Shown here in pieces: positions 25,901-34,152 of a stretch of 64,000 bases of DNA. Location: positions 1,054,001 to 1,118,000 of the forward strand of contig JABFRS010000002.1 in NCBI GenBank assembly GCA_013141055.1, written 5' to 3'. Every line of letters begins with the position of its first letter. Position 1 is the first letter of the stretch. Both the position numbers and the translations under genes were made by a program. A model generated the notes under the pieces. That model made no database searches, had not been told where the DNA came from, and saw only the letters and a list, made by a program, of their open reading frames with translations. The stretch comes from Cyclobacteriaceae bacterium. Its GTDB lineage: Bacteria; Bacteroidota; Bacteroidia; Cytophagales; Cyclobacteriaceae.

Positions 25901-26997
25901 TTCAGCAGCTTGTAATCCTTGTCATCCTTTCCGTACTGCTTCTCAAAGGCAACAATGGATTTTCTTACCAGGGCTTCCGCTTTCGGATAATTTCCTTTCC
26001 AGTAATTATAATTGAGGAGTTCCATCTGGCCATCATCATAGGTTCGTGGATCCACACTTGCCCATTGCTCATTTATCTTTTCGTAATCTGAAAAGAGCTT
26101 ATCCGCAACAGCATCATACTTCTTCTGTGCATTGTAAGCTTCAGCCTGATAGTAAAGACCTTTCAGGTAGACGATTTTATTGGCATCTTTTATTGGCTCC
26201 AGCACAACGCGTGCTTCTGCAAGGCTTTTCAGACCCCGCTGTGTCTGACCGCGTTCTGCAAGTAAGCGTCCGTAAACAATCAGACAGCGCGCATAGTATG
26301 CATCCTTTTCATTTTTCTGACTCTTGATATTGAGATACTCTTCACAATACTTTTCAATGCGATCAAAATTATTCTGTGCCTTTTGGCTGATGGAGAACCA
26401 TGCCCAGTCGGTGATATGAGAAACATATGCAGGTTCCGTTACCGGAAGGACATTGGTTATTTTTTCAAAGTAATAATCAAGTGAATCTTTCTTTCCGAGC
26501 TCATACAAATAATCAAGAGTATGCTTCAGATCCCAATAGTAATTCCAGCCTTCAAAAAATTTATGCCGCTCGCGTTCTGCGGCAGCCATTTTATAAAGTC
26601 TGATAGAGGTCGTTAACTTTTTCTGATCGCCAAAATACTTGGCTATCTCTTCCGTGAAGCTTACAAAGTCTTTTGAATCGTCGCCGGTAGATTTAAGAGT
26701 ATGATGCACTTTCAACGCATCATTGTAAGATGATTCTGTTTTTGCAGGTTGATTACTGTCTTTATAAACGTAGGCAAGCGACCAGTAGACATTCCGCAGC
26801 TGTGCAGAGTTAGGTCCGAAGGCTTTGGAAGCTGCATCCCTGGCTTTCAGGAAAAGTTCTTCGGCTTTGGGATAGTCTTTCGATCTCAGCGCTTCCTCCG
26901 CTACAGGATAAAGCTTATTGAAGTCAGCGAGCGCTGTACTTTGAGATAGAACATTGAATGTTGTAAGACAAAGGAAGAGAGCTGATAAGACACGCAT
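22996..26997 (-). CDS. Secreted TPR-PDZ-CHAT protein
   Basis: A 1333-residue exported protein (signal peptide MRVLSALFLCLTTFNVLSQ). Residues ~25-720 are tetratricopeptide repeats (e.g. AEKLYYKVLGYKETVFGYGS, AEPLFLKVKDFYARTYGMKS), followed by a helical linker. From ~840 the caspase-like CHAT region begins with PGEAAVEIVRLYDA. A PDZ domain (about 860-950, core AHRAGIKEGDQLMEINGQTT) interrupts it, and CHAT resumes at VIYAALILTPE (~957). The predicted catalytic pair is present: His in LHIATHGFFMD (~1167) and Cys in LVVLSACETGLG (~1249). TPR-CHAT proteins are common in Bacteroidota, but substrates are unknown. It is a single-gene unit beside the repeat island. Confidence 0.9.
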   Translation of the reverse strand: MRVLSALFLCLTTFNVLSQSTALADFNKLYPVAEEALRSKDYPKAEELFLKARDAASKAFGPNSAQLRNVYWSLAYVYKDSNQPAKTESSYNDALKVHHTLKSTGDDSKDFVSFTEEIAKYFGDQKKLTTSIRLYKMAAAERERHKFFEGWNYYWDLKHTLDYLYELGKKDSLDYYFEKITNVLPVTEPAYVSHITDWAWFSISQKAQNNFDRIEKYCEEYLNIKSQKNEKDAYYARCLIVYGRLLAERGQTQRGLKSLAEARVVLEPIKDANKIVYLKGLYYQAEAYNAQKKYDAVADKLFSDYEKINEQWASVDPRTYDDGQMELLNYNYWKGNYPKAEALVRKSIVAFEKQYGKDDKDYKLLNLFLAGILEKQGKMEESQKIVKSFSAKDESDVIEALGLNESMGEAEELGRYLKNSEYVKAIRLFEKSAGMIASAFIKKNDYSALVDINLGMAYCYREIGNFSSAEVILLEADKIAHEKLGRTHPSTILATWNKGEFYQTVGSLGLAKGYYDEALDILDEIRTDANKKENDEQYYNILSRVAGIYQAWGDFKTAEKLYYKVLGYKETVFGYGSLEYVTTDKVLADMYHAMKLFPLAEKIYDQVEPEIKKSGDEATYISLLSSMAINYQVRANYAKAEPLFLKVKDFYARTYGMKSERYAAILSDLAVFYYHSNQWEKSIAAFRELNQLSIYKVDNFFASLSEREKTAFYSSIQKAFNKYNSFVIHYADKNPSEMGEFYNLQLMTKGLLFRSTNKVRETILASKDDSLKALYNRWLMRKDVLSKVYQMGDDEKKAAGINEKLMEASVNELEKSLTKRSEQFTSLLPARPDWKQIQKKLKPGEAAVEIVRLYDARPVYEFDYIGKGFQYDSVENDFYNVDIVLSSRTPAHRAGIKEGDQLMEINGQTTKGKTVEQIGDLISANPAKLKLKRKGTSTVYNVELKSDSVFNFTYNNPVIYAALILTPETINNPQWVLLNNGDQLEKRYLPYYRNAIKSKLEDQYSYNMFWKPIREKLKSATTIYFSPDGVYNSINLNTLYNTETGNYLLDEMKIKLVGNTSDLLKEAPVATASQIVLVGFPDYNASGTAAANSNLTSLMDFKVLKSDTSQRFMSGSVVSELPGTQAEINGIEKVFLSKKSPVSKWMSRQASEENLKSLHSPKVLHIATHGFFMDDAATSGNERGITGMSGSMLRSNALFRSGLLLAGAGKTISTGKENAQSEDGILTAYEAMNLDLQKTELVVLSACETGLGQVKAGEGVYGLQRAFRSAGAQSVLMSLWKVDDQATQELMTNFYQQWQNGGSRSDSFTSAMTKLRTTFKHPYYWGAFVMIGN

Positions 26998-27009
26998 GCC
27001 AAATAAGGG

Positions 27010-27021
27010 TTTGCATGCAAA
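27010..27021. promoter_or_regulatory. 12-bp palindrome upstream of CHAT gene
   Basis: TTTGCATGCAAA is a perfect 12-bp palindrome 12 bp ahead of the CHAT protein start codon, where a repressor site could overlap the promoter or leader. No regulator is known for it. Confidence 0.4.
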
Positions 27022-27218
27022 TTCATTGTATTACAAATGAGATAACATCCGCAGTTCTGCGTATTTACCTGATTTGATTAATAAGTTGATTGGGTGATGA
27101 GCGTTTTCCAGAATGAGAAAACCCTTAAGAGACCTGGAGGCAAAAGACTGATTAAGGGATAATTCAGCAATTGGAAAAAACTCCAATCACCAAATTATCT
27201 AATTACTGAATCCTCAAA

Positions 27219-27383
27219 TTATTTCTTAGCGGCTGCTTTCTTAGCCTTGAATTCTTCCTTGATCTTCTCAATATCTACGCCTTGGGCAACTGGCTGGAAA
27301 TTCTGAAGTTTCAGCGTAAGCCTTCTGCGGGCTGATTTGGCTCTGTCTTTGCGGTTTTTGCGCTTGAGTCTGGTTACTCCCAT
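27219..27383 (-). CDS. 54-residue basic Bacteroidota protein
   Basis: A short ORF beginning MGVTRLKRKNRKDRAKSARR and ending KEEFKAKKAAAKK. The first half is extremely basic, as in ribosomal or RNA-binding proteins. The second half has VDIEKIKEEF, which recalls the C-terminus of similarly sized Bacteroidota proteins that begin MGVTRLKRK. I recognise the family by this start but know no function; an association with ribosomes is inference. It has a well-formed promoter: TAATTTTG (27407-27414, reverse strand) with ATTG 19 bp upstream (27434-27437), leaving a 24-base leader. It is divergent from hisS. Confidence 0.85.
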   Translation of the reverse strand: MGVTRLKRKNRKDRAKSARRRLTLKLQNFQPVAQGVDIEKIKEEFKAKKAAAKK

Positions 27384-27406
27384 TGTCTGTTCGTTTTAAA
27401 GAGGCG

Positions 27407-27437
27407 CAAAATTAATCTTGTTTCTTGGTATTACAAT
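27407..27437 (-). promoter_or_regulatory. Promoter of the 54-residue protein gene
   Basis: Reverse-strand ATTG (27434-27437), 19-bp spacer, TAATTTTG (27407-27414). This matches the Bacteroidetes TTTG-N19-TAnnTTTG consensus in 11 of 12 positions that count, if the ATTG is accepted. Confidence 0.65.
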
Positions 27438-27517
27438 GCCTTGCGTGATTTTATCAGGATTCCCGCACTCAAAAAGGCCTAATTCCAGCGAATACTGTTA
27501 GTTTTAGCCCGGAAATT

Positions 27518-28882
27518 ATGGACAAACCGACACTCCCAAAAGGCACCCGTGACTTTGGCCCCGAGCAGATGGCCAGGCGACAGTTTATATTCAACACGAT
27601 TCGCGTGGTGTTTCAAAAGTATGGCTTCCTGCCCCTCGAAACTCCTGCCATGGAGAATCTCTCTACCCTTACCGGGAAGTATGGTGAAGAGGGTGATCAG
27701 TTGTTGTTCAAGATCCTGAACTCCGGTGACTTCCTAAAGGATGCCGACGCTTCCGAACTGGCAAGCAAAAACTCAAAACAAGTTACCAGCACTATTTCCG
27801 AAAAAGGTCTCCGGTATGATCTCACGGTTCCGTTTGCACGCTTCGTGGTAATGAACCGTCATGAGATCGCGTTCCCTTTCAAACGCTATCAGATCCAACC
27901 GGTGTGGCGCGCCGATCGTCCTCAAAAGGGGCGCTATCGTGAATTTTATCAGTGCGATGCCGATGTTGTTGGAACTGATTCATTGATCTGTGAGGCCGAG
28001 ATCATACTCATGATCCGTGAGATATTCAAAGGACTTAATATTAAAGACTATACGATCAAAGTCAATCATCGTGGCATCCTTTCAGGACTCGCAGCATTGA
28101 CGGGATCAAAAGAAAAAGAAGGATCTCTGTTCGTCGCTATCGACAAGCTGGACAAGATCGGTGAAGAGAAAGTAAAAGAGGAACTCACTGGAAGAGGATT
28201 TGATCCATCATCCTTAAAAAGTGTTTTCGACATTCTTAATTTCAAGGGAAGCTCAAAAGAAAAGATAGACTTTCTTAAAACCACTTTTACATCCAACGAG
28301 CAGGCCCTCAAAAGTATTGACGAATTCAGCCAGGTCCTTTCATTGCTCAAAGACTATGGCTCCGATGATCAGCATGTTGAATTTGATATTGCTCTTGCAC
28401 GCGGATTGAGTTATTACACCGGATGCATCTTCGAAGTCAAGATCAACAATGTCGCGATCGGCAGTGTCAGCGGCGGCGGCCGTTATGATAATCTCACGGC
28501 AGTATTTGACTCAAAGGAGAAAAGCTCAGGTGTTGGAATTTCTTTTGGCGTGGATCGCATTTACGATGCCATGGATGAGTTGAAACTTTTCCCTGAAGAG
28601 GCAGAAGTTTCTTCCAAAGTTTTAATCTGTCATTTTGATGAGGCATGCCGTACGTATGCTCTTTCCATTGTCGGGCGCTTTCGCGAAAAAGGAATTGCTG
28701 CAGAAGTTTATCCCGATATGGTAAAGGTCCAGAAGCAATTGGATTATGCCAATAAGAAAAAGATCCCGTTCACTCTTATCATTGGTTCTGACGAAATGAA
28801 AACCGGCACGCTCACGTTCAAAAACATGAAGACCGGTGATCAGCAAAAGCTATCATTGGCTGATATTGTTTCTAATTTTTAA
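27518..28882 (+). CDS. hisS: Histidyl-tRNA synthetase
   Basis: Class II aminoacyl-tRNA synthetase of 454 residues. It opens LPKGTRDFGPEQMARR. Motif 2 is WRADRPQKGRYREFYQCDADVVG (about 128-150), the histidine-specific loop is LARGLSYYTGCIFEV (about 293-307) and motif 3 is GSVSGGGRYDNL with GVGISFGVDRIY. The C-terminal anticodon-binding domain contains VYPDMVKVQKQLDYANKKKIPF. An insertion around 185-260 fits the Bacteroidota form. It is followed 24 bp later by hutH. Confidence 0.97.
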   Translation: MDKPTLPKGTRDFGPEQMARRQFIFNTIRVVFQKYGFLPLETPAMENLSTLTGKYGEEGDQLLFKILNSGDFLKDADASELASKNSKQVTSTISEKGLRYDLTVPFARFVVMNRHEIAFPFKRYQIQPVWRADRPQKGRYREFYQCDADVVGTDSLICEAEIILMIREIFKGLNIKDYTIKVNHRGILSGLAALTGSKEKEGSLFVAIDKLDKIGEEKVKEELTGRGFDPSSLKSVFDILNFKGSSKEKIDFLKTTFTSNEQALKSIDEFSQVLSLLKDYGSDDQHVEFDIALARGLSYYTGCIFEVKINNVAIGSVSGGGRYDNLTAVFDSKEKSSGVGISFGVDRIYDAMDELKLFPEEAEVSSKVLICHFDEACRTYALSIVGRFREKGIAAEVYPDMVKVQKQLDYANKKKIPFTLIIGSDEMKTGTLTFKNMKTGDQQKLSLADIVSNF

Positions 28883-28906
28883 TTGTGTCATCATAATTAA
28901 CAACTC

Positions 28907-30400
28907 GTGCATCAGCATACTATCTCTTCCAAGGTTCTTACGCTCGCTGATCTGGAAAAGATCCTTCAGCCGGATTCCCAGTTGACGCTATCGGAAGAAT
29001 CCAAAGGGAAGATCTTAAAATGCCGCGAATACCTCGACAACAAGATTGCTACCACCTCACAACCACTCTATGGTGTGAATACCGGATTCGGCTCTCTCTA
29101 TAACAAGAACATTTCAAGGGAAGATCTTGAACGACTTCAAGATAATCTGGTGAAGTCACATGCGTGCGGCACAGGACCGGAGATTCCGACAGAGATCATT
29201 CGACTGATGCTCTTCTTAAAAGCGCAATCTCTTTCTTATGGTTACTCCGGCGTTCAGGTAGAAACCGTCCAGCGCTTAACTGATCTTTTTAACAAGAACA
29301 TTTTTCCCAAGGTATATGAGATGGGTTCACTCGGTGCTTCCGGTGACCTTGCTCCTCTCGCACATTTATCATTGCCTTTGATCGGGCTGGGTGAAGTAAC
29401 GATGGAAGGAAAGACTTTTTCTTCCAAAGAGATTCTGGAGAGATTTAAATGGCAGCCTCTTCACTTCAAGGCAAAGGAAGGTCTTGCATTGTTGAATGGC
29501 ACTCAGTTCATGGGAGCCTTTGGTGTGTGGTGTGTGATCAGTGCTAACCGTTTACTAACGCTTGCCAACAGGATCGGTGCTTTATCACTCGATGTATTTG
29601 ATGGGAGGATCGAACCTTTTGATAAAAAAGTTCATGCTATCCGTCCACAAAAAGGTCAGGCGAAAGTTGCTGCCGACATCAAAAGAATACTGGAAGGAAG
29701 TGCACTGATTGCTCAGACAAAGAAACATGTGCAGGATCCATATTCATTCCGTTGCATACCGCAGGTTCATGGCGCGAGTCTCGATAGTATAGAATATGTA
29801 ACGCAGGTTTTTCTTGCTGAGGTTAACGGAGTAACTGACAACCCGAATATCTTTCCGGAAGAGGACGAGATCATTTCGGCTGGTAATTTTCATGGTCAGC
29901 CGCTGGCACTGGCACTGGATTTTCTTTGTATCGCTGTGGCGGAACTGGGAAGCATTTCCGAAAGGAGAACTTTTCAGCTGATCAGCGGTTCGCGTGATCT
30001 GCCCAATTACTTAGTTGCCAATCCTGGTATTAACTCCGGATTGATGATACCACAATATACAGCAGCCTCTCTGGTAAGTCAGAATAAACAGCTCTGCACA
30101 CCGGCTTCCGTTGATTCTATTGTTTCGTCCAACGGACAGGAAGATCATGTGAGCATGGGGGCGAATGCTGCATTAAAAGCGTATCGCGTTGTGAATAATG
30201 TCTTTTCGGTGCTGGCCATTGAATTAATTACGGCAGCGCAGGCTTTGCATTTCAGGCGCCCGGTGCAAACTTCACATCAATTGGAAGAATTTGTGAATAC
30301 TTTCCGTAAGGTTGTGCCGTTTATGGAAACAGACCGTTTGCTTCATGATGACATGACAAAGGCGGAAAAATTTCTAAAAGAGATTACCTTGAAAGAATAA
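28907..30400 (+). CDS. hutH: Histidine ammonia-lyase
   Basis: Removes ammonia from histidine to give urocanate, the first step of histidine breakdown. The 497 residues carry the self-processing MIO triad Ala144-Ser145-Gly146 in the motif GSLGASGDLAPLAHLSL, the catalytic-loop tyrosine region YGVNTGFG (about 50) and the QDPYSFRCIPQVHGA block (about 270). The start is GTG at 28907. No other hut genes are nearby. A T9SS-type surface protein gene follows after 5 bp. Related MIO enzymes act on other aromatic amino acids, but the motif set favours histidine. Confidence 0.93.
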   Translation: MHQHTISSKVLTLADLEKILQPDSQLTLSEESKGKILKCREYLDNKIATTSQPLYGVNTGFGSLYNKNISREDLERLQDNLVKSHACGTGPEIPTEIIRLMLFLKAQSLSYGYSGVQVETVQRLTDLFNKNIFPKVYEMGSLGASGDLAPLAHLSLPLIGLGEVTMEGKTFSSKEILERFKWQPLHFKAKEGLALLNGTQFMGAFGVWCVISANRLLTLANRIGALSLDVFDGRIEPFDKKVHAIRPQKGQAKVAADIKRILEGSALIAQTKKHVQDPYSFRCIPQVHGASLDSIEYVTQVFLAEVNGVTDNPNIFPEEDEIISAGNFHGQPLALALDFLCIAVAELGSISERRTFQLISGSRDLPNYLVANPGINSGLMIPQYTAASLVSQNKQLCTPASVDSIVSSNGQEDHVSMGANAALKAYRVVNNVFSVLAIELITAAQALHFRRPVQTSHQLEEFVNTFRKVVPFMETDRLLHDDMTKAEKFLKEITLKE

Positions 30401-30405
30401 ACATA

Positions 30406-32298
30406 GTGAAAGAGAGAAGCTTACTTATTGTTTTGTTCTTAACGATTGCAGCAACAGCGATGGCGCAACCATATGTAAGTCGTCTGGGTCGCTTTCAGGT
30501 CGACCAGAGAAAGATGTGCGCCGGCTATACGATCACCCTTACCAATCTGTTAAGTCCGGGTGTAGAGTGTACTCCTGGTAAGCCTTGTGTCATGAATTAT
30601 GAAGGCGCCAATATTCAACAGCAGTTCACCTATCAATATAACACGCCCGGAACGTACAGACTTACGGTTTTGTATCAATCTCTTGGCTTTGATGACATTA
30701 CCATTACTGTTGTCCCAAACATTCAGCCCAGTTTTGATATCTATGCCTGTTCCGGAAACGGAGCCCAGGTAAAAGTTCAGGACAGCAACTATGAACAATA
30801 CGTTATTGATTTTAATAACGACGGAACTCCTGAAGCGGTGATTCCTTTTTCAAACAACGCTACCGCCAACAATACCTTTGCACCTCCGGGGACGTATACG
30901 ATCGCTGTCAAGGGACGTAATGTTAATTCTGCTGATAACTGTAATGCAAAGACCCAGCCTTTTACATCGTTGGGAGCATTACCGACTCCGGTTATCAATA
31001 CACTGACTTCGGTGGATGCTTCTTCCATCAAACTGGATTTTACAACTGCTGTCAATGTTCTGTATCGGCTGGAGATTGCAACCAACAACTCTACAACGTT
31101 TCAGATCCTTCAAAACGTTTATGGAATCAATACGGTAACGATCCCTGGCCTTAAGCTGGACGAGAATTTTTATTGTTTCCGCCTGACACCATATGATCCG
31201 TGTATTCCGGGACCTGCTCTGCCCTCCAATATTGTTTGCTCGGATAGATTTACTGCCACGGCTATCAGTGATTCGAATCAACTGGCATGGGTCACGAGTT
31301 CGACGGGTGTTTCCAATTATACCATCTCGAGAAATAACGGTGCTTACTTTACAACCGGCGCGCAGACGTTTAATGATATAGCCCCAAATATTGTCTGCAA
31401 GACAAATTACTGCTACCGGATCACTACCAATTACAGCAATGGAAGCAAAAGCATTTCACTTGAAAAGTGTGTGAAGTCCTTTTCGACAAAGATACCGACC
31501 CTCATCAATGATGTGAGCGCGTTAGCTGGAGCGGTTAGTGGTGTGGATCTTACCTGGACACAGGATCCAGCATTCATTCCACAGAGTTATTCTGTTTTGA
31601 AATCTGTCAATCGGGGTACTTATGATTTCCTATCATCCAGTGGCACTACTAAATTCTCTGACGCAACCTATACGACAGCGGCCAACATCTGTTATCGCAT
31701 TAATTATATTGATGTCTGTGATAATAACAGTCCCCAGGGGACGCCGGTTTGTCCAATAAAATTATCAGGAACGCTTGATAAGAGTAATGTGATTACACTT
31801 CACTGGACTGGTTTTAAAGGATGGAAGAACGGAGTCAATCATTATCAGCTTGAAAAGTACAGTATACAGGGGACGTTGATCCGGACGGTGACATTAACAG
31901 ATTCTACTTTTGTTGATGATCAGATCGATCTCAACAATCAGCTTGTAAGGTATATTGTAAGAGCGATCCCAAATGATCTTGCGCTTCTTCCTTCGGTTTC
32001 AAATGTTGTGGAGTTCATTAAGAATGCAAATCTTTATTATCCGACGGCCTTCACTCCCAACAATGATAATCTCAATGATAAGTTCATTGTATCGGGTCAA
32101 TATATTTCGAAGATCACATTAAAGATATTTGACCGATGGGGTTCCCTCCTTTTTGCTACAGAAAAAAATGAAGCATGGGATGGCCATCGTGAAGGAAAAA
32201 CCATGCCTCCCTCCACCTACGTCTGGCAAGTAGAGATCACTGACCTTGCGGGAAGAACTTTCTCAAGAGAGGGAATTGTAGCGTTGCTCGCGAACTGA
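30406..32298 (+). CDS. Surface protein with CHU_C (T9SS type B) sorting domain
   Basis: A 630-residue secreted protein. A signal peptide (about 1-20, ending ATAMAQ) is followed by a PKD-like fold (to about 120) and several fibronectin-III-like segments (e.g. KLDFTTAVNVLYRLEIAT, GVDLTWTQDPAFIPQSYSVLK). At the end is the gliding-motility-associated C-terminal domain: YYPTAFTPNNDNLNDKFIV, KIFDRWGSLLF, WDGHREGK and PSTYVWQVEITD. That domain is known to direct cargo through the type IX secretion system. The start is GTG at 30406, only 5 bp after hutH. The ligand or partner is unknown. Confidence 0.92.
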   Translation: MKERSLLIVLFLTIAATAMAQPYVSRLGRFQVDQRKMCAGYTITLTNLLSPGVECTPGKPCVMNYEGANIQQQFTYQYNTPGTYRLTVLYQSLGFDDITITVVPNIQPSFDIYACSGNGAQVKVQDSNYEQYVIDFNNDGTPEAVIPFSNNATANNTFAPPGTYTIAVKGRNVNSADNCNAKTQPFTSLGALPTPVINTLTSVDASSIKLDFTTAVNVLYRLEIATNNSTTFQILQNVYGINTVTIPGLKLDENFYCFRLTPYDPCIPGPALPSNIVCSDRFTATAISDSNQLAWVTSSTGVSNYTISRNNGAYFTTGAQTFNDIAPNIVCKTNYCYRITTNYSNGSKSISLEKCVKSFSTKIPTLINDVSALAGAVSGVDLTWTQDPAFIPQSYSVLKSVNRGTYDFLSSSGTTKFSDATYTTAANICYRINYIDVCDNNSPQGTPVCPIKLSGTLDKSNVITLHWTGFKGWKNGVNHYQLEKYSIQGTLIRTVTLTDSTFVDDQIDLNNQLVRYIVRAIPNDLALLPSVSNVVEFIKNANLYYPTAFTPNNDNLNDKFIVSGQYISKITLKIFDRWGSLLFATEKNEAWDGHREGKTMPPSTYVWQVEITDLAGRTFSREGIVALLAN

Positions 32299-32336
32299 TC
32301 TCAGGATCCATACTTCGCACTTAGCACTTAGATTAT

Positions 32337-32344
32337 TATCTTTG
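32337..32344 (+). promoter_or_regulatory. -7 box upstream of ybaB-like gene
   Basis: Perfect TATCTTTG at 32337-32344, with a TTCG -33-like element 19 bp upstream (32314-32317). The start codon follows 20 bases after the box. Confidence 0.5.
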
Positions 32345-32364
32345 CCCCTCTAAAATAGTGCGCC

Positions 32365-32700
32365 ATGCTGGATATGATGAAAATGATGGGTAAGGTGAAG
32401 GAGATGCAAACCCGGTTGAAAGAAGCCCAGGACAATCTTGAAAAAATCACAGCTACGGGAGAGACGGGAGCAGGAATGGTAAAGGCAACGGTCAACGGCA
32501 AGAAGAAAGTGCTTTCCATAGAAATTGATCCTACGATCATGTCATCAAATGATAAAGTGCTGGTTCAGGATCTAGTCGTTGCTGCTGTCAATCGCGCACT
32601 GGAAGAAGTAGACGTCAAGGCAAAAGAAGAAATCAGAAAAAGTACTGATGGGATATTGCCAAATATTCCGGGTATGGATTTTAGTGGCATGATGGGATGA
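32365..32700 (+). CDS. YbaB/EbfC family nucleoid-associated protein
   Basis: A 111-residue DNA-binding protein of the YbaB/EbfC family, thought to bind and compact DNA as a dimer. The features are a Met- and Lys-rich first helix (MLDMMKMMGKVKEMQTRLKE), the conserved TGETGAGMVKATVNGKKKVLSIEIDP hairpin region, then LVVAAVNRALEEV and a GMDFSGMMG tail. It is not next to dnaX/recR as it is in proteobacteria. It overlaps the following glycosyltransferase by ATGA. Confidence 0.93.
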   Translation: MLDMMKMMGKVKEMQTRLKEAQDNLEKITATGETGAGMVKATVNGKKKVLSIEIDPTIMSSNDKVLVQDLVVAAVNRALEEVDVKAKEEIRKSTDGILPNIPGMDFSGMMG

Positions 32701-33713
32701 CCAGCACGGCCGTTGTTATCCTTAATTATAATGGCAGCGAATTGCTGCGAAAGTTTCTTCCCTCCGTTATTGAGCATAGTGTCGGCGCCCGCATTGTTGT
32801 TGCTGACAATGGTTCAACGGATGCATCCATCGAAGTATTAAAGAAAGAATTTCCCATGGTTGATCTGATCTCTATCGGATCCAATCTTGGATACTGCGGG
32901 GGCTATAATTTTGCATTAAAGAACATAAAGGAAGAATATTCTGTTTTGTTAAATTCCGATGTGGCGGTTACATCCGGTTGGTTAACGCCACTGGTGAAGC
33001 AACTCGATGAGCATCCACAGTCGGCAGCGGTTCAACCGAAGATACTTTCCTATCAGGAGCAAAAATCTTTTGAGTATGCGGGTGCAGGTGGTGGATACAT
33101 TGATTCATTCGGTTATCCTTTTTGCAGAGGAAGATTATTTTATGCTATTGAAGAAGACAAAGGGCAATACAATAATCCGCAGGAAATTTTCTGGGCATCG
33201 GGAGCCTGCCTGATGGTGAAGACCCGGTTGTTTCATGAGGTGGGTGGTTTTGATCAGGATTTTTTCGCTCATATGGAAGAGATCGATCTGTGCTGGCGGT
33301 TGCAGCGGGCAGGCTATATCATTTTCTATGATGGGTCCAGCACCATTTATCATCTTGGCGGAGGAACGCTTTCTGTATCCAATCCATTCAAGACCTATCT
33401 GAATTTTAAGAATGGGTTAAGTCTTATCTATAAAAATCTTCCTGCAGGTGAACTGGCTATTAAGTTTCCGATAAGAATTGTGCTGGACTGGGTGGCTTCA
33501 TTGAAGTTTACACTGGCAGGCTCTTTCAAAGATGGAAGCTCTGTGATCCGTGCTCACCGTCACTTCTTCAGTGGCTGGGGAAGAGAGCGCTTGCGTCGTC
33601 GGTCGACAGCGAAGTTCCCATATAAGAGGTTACGCAATCAGTACCATGGTATGATCGTGTGGGATTTCTTTATCGCTGGAAAGAAAAAATACAGCCAGTT
33701 AAAGGGAAGATAA
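32697..33713 (+). CDS. Family 2 glycosyltransferase
   Basis: A 338-residue GT-A fold glycosyltransferase, probably transferring a sugar to a surface polysaccharide. The N-terminus has VVILNYNGSELLRKFLPSV, DNGSTDAS and GYCGGYNFALK. LLNSDVAVTSGWLTPL holds the metal-binding acid, and the C-terminal half has the GGFDQDFFAHMEEIDLCWRLQRAGY acceptor-site motif of rhamnosyltransferase-like members. No polysaccharide cluster surrounds it, so the acceptor is unknown. It is translationally coupled to the YbaB gene by ATGA. Confidence 0.92.
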   Translation: MTSTAVVILNYNGSELLRKFLPSVIEHSVGARIVVADNGSTDASIEVLKKEFPMVDLISIGSNLGYCGGYNFALKNIKEEYSVLLNSDVAVTSGWLTPLVKQLDEHPQSAAVQPKILSYQEQKSFEYAGAGGGYIDSFGYPFCRGRLFYAIEEDKGQYNNPQEIFWASGACLMVKTRLFHEVGGFDQDFFAHMEEIDLCWRLQRAGYIIFYDGSSTIYHLGGGTLSVSNPFKTYLNFKNGLSLIYKNLPAGELAIKFPIRIVLDWVASLKFTLAGSFKDGSSVIRAHRHFFSGWGRERLRRRSTAKFPYKRLRNQYHGMIVWDFFIAGKKKYSQLKGR

Positions 33714-33739
33714 CTCAGGGATAATACCCGAGGGGATCA

Positions 33740-33970
33740 CTAGAAATCAAGCACGGAGCTATTGCTGCGGCGGAGATGCTTTCTCATGTTGAGTATGAAG
33801 GCCAATCCGAGATAAACTATGATTGGGGAGCCCATTGTGAGAAAAGAGGCATAAATAAAGAATATCCGGATGCTGGAAGAAGCTATCCCCAACTTATCAC
33901 CTAAAGCAGAACATACCCCGAAGGCGTGTTCCTGAAAAAAATGCTGCAACCGTTTCATTTGCTCTTCCAT
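33740..33970 (-). CDS. PspC domain protein
   Basis: A small 76-residue membrane protein of the PspC family. Its core is VCSALGDKLGIASSSIRIFFIYASFLTMGSPIIVYLGLAFIL, with one or two membrane helices and a basic end (MRKHLRRS). PspC proteins respond to envelope stress in other bacteria. Here it stands alone without PspA or PspB, and its role is not established in Bacteroidota. Confidence 0.85.
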   Translation of the reverse strand: MEEQMKRLQHFFQEHAFGVCSALGDKLGIASSSIRIFFIYASFLTMGSPIIVYLGLAFILNMRKHLRRSNSSVLDF

Positions 33971-34087
33971 GCCCCAAAACTTCGTTTACCTGAGTAAAAT
34001 GCCTTTTATCGAAGAAAAAAACTATTCGCAAATATAACGCCTTTCGAGGCGGTACCGGATGGCTTCCTCTTTATTTTTTTGACTAAT

Positions 34088-34119
34088 ATTGTAAAAAAAT
34101 GGCGTTAGCCGTAGCTTTG
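34088..34119 (+). promoter_or_regulatory. Promoter of TPR/OmpA-like lipoprotein gene
   Basis: ATTG (34088-34091), a 20-bp spacer and a perfect -7 box TAGCTTTG (34112-34119). Transcription would start near 34123, downstream of the ATG at 34099. This excludes that start and supports the ATG at 34153. Confidence 0.6.
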
Positions 34120-34152
34120 CGGCACGTTTTAGATAACCTTAAAAAACCATCC

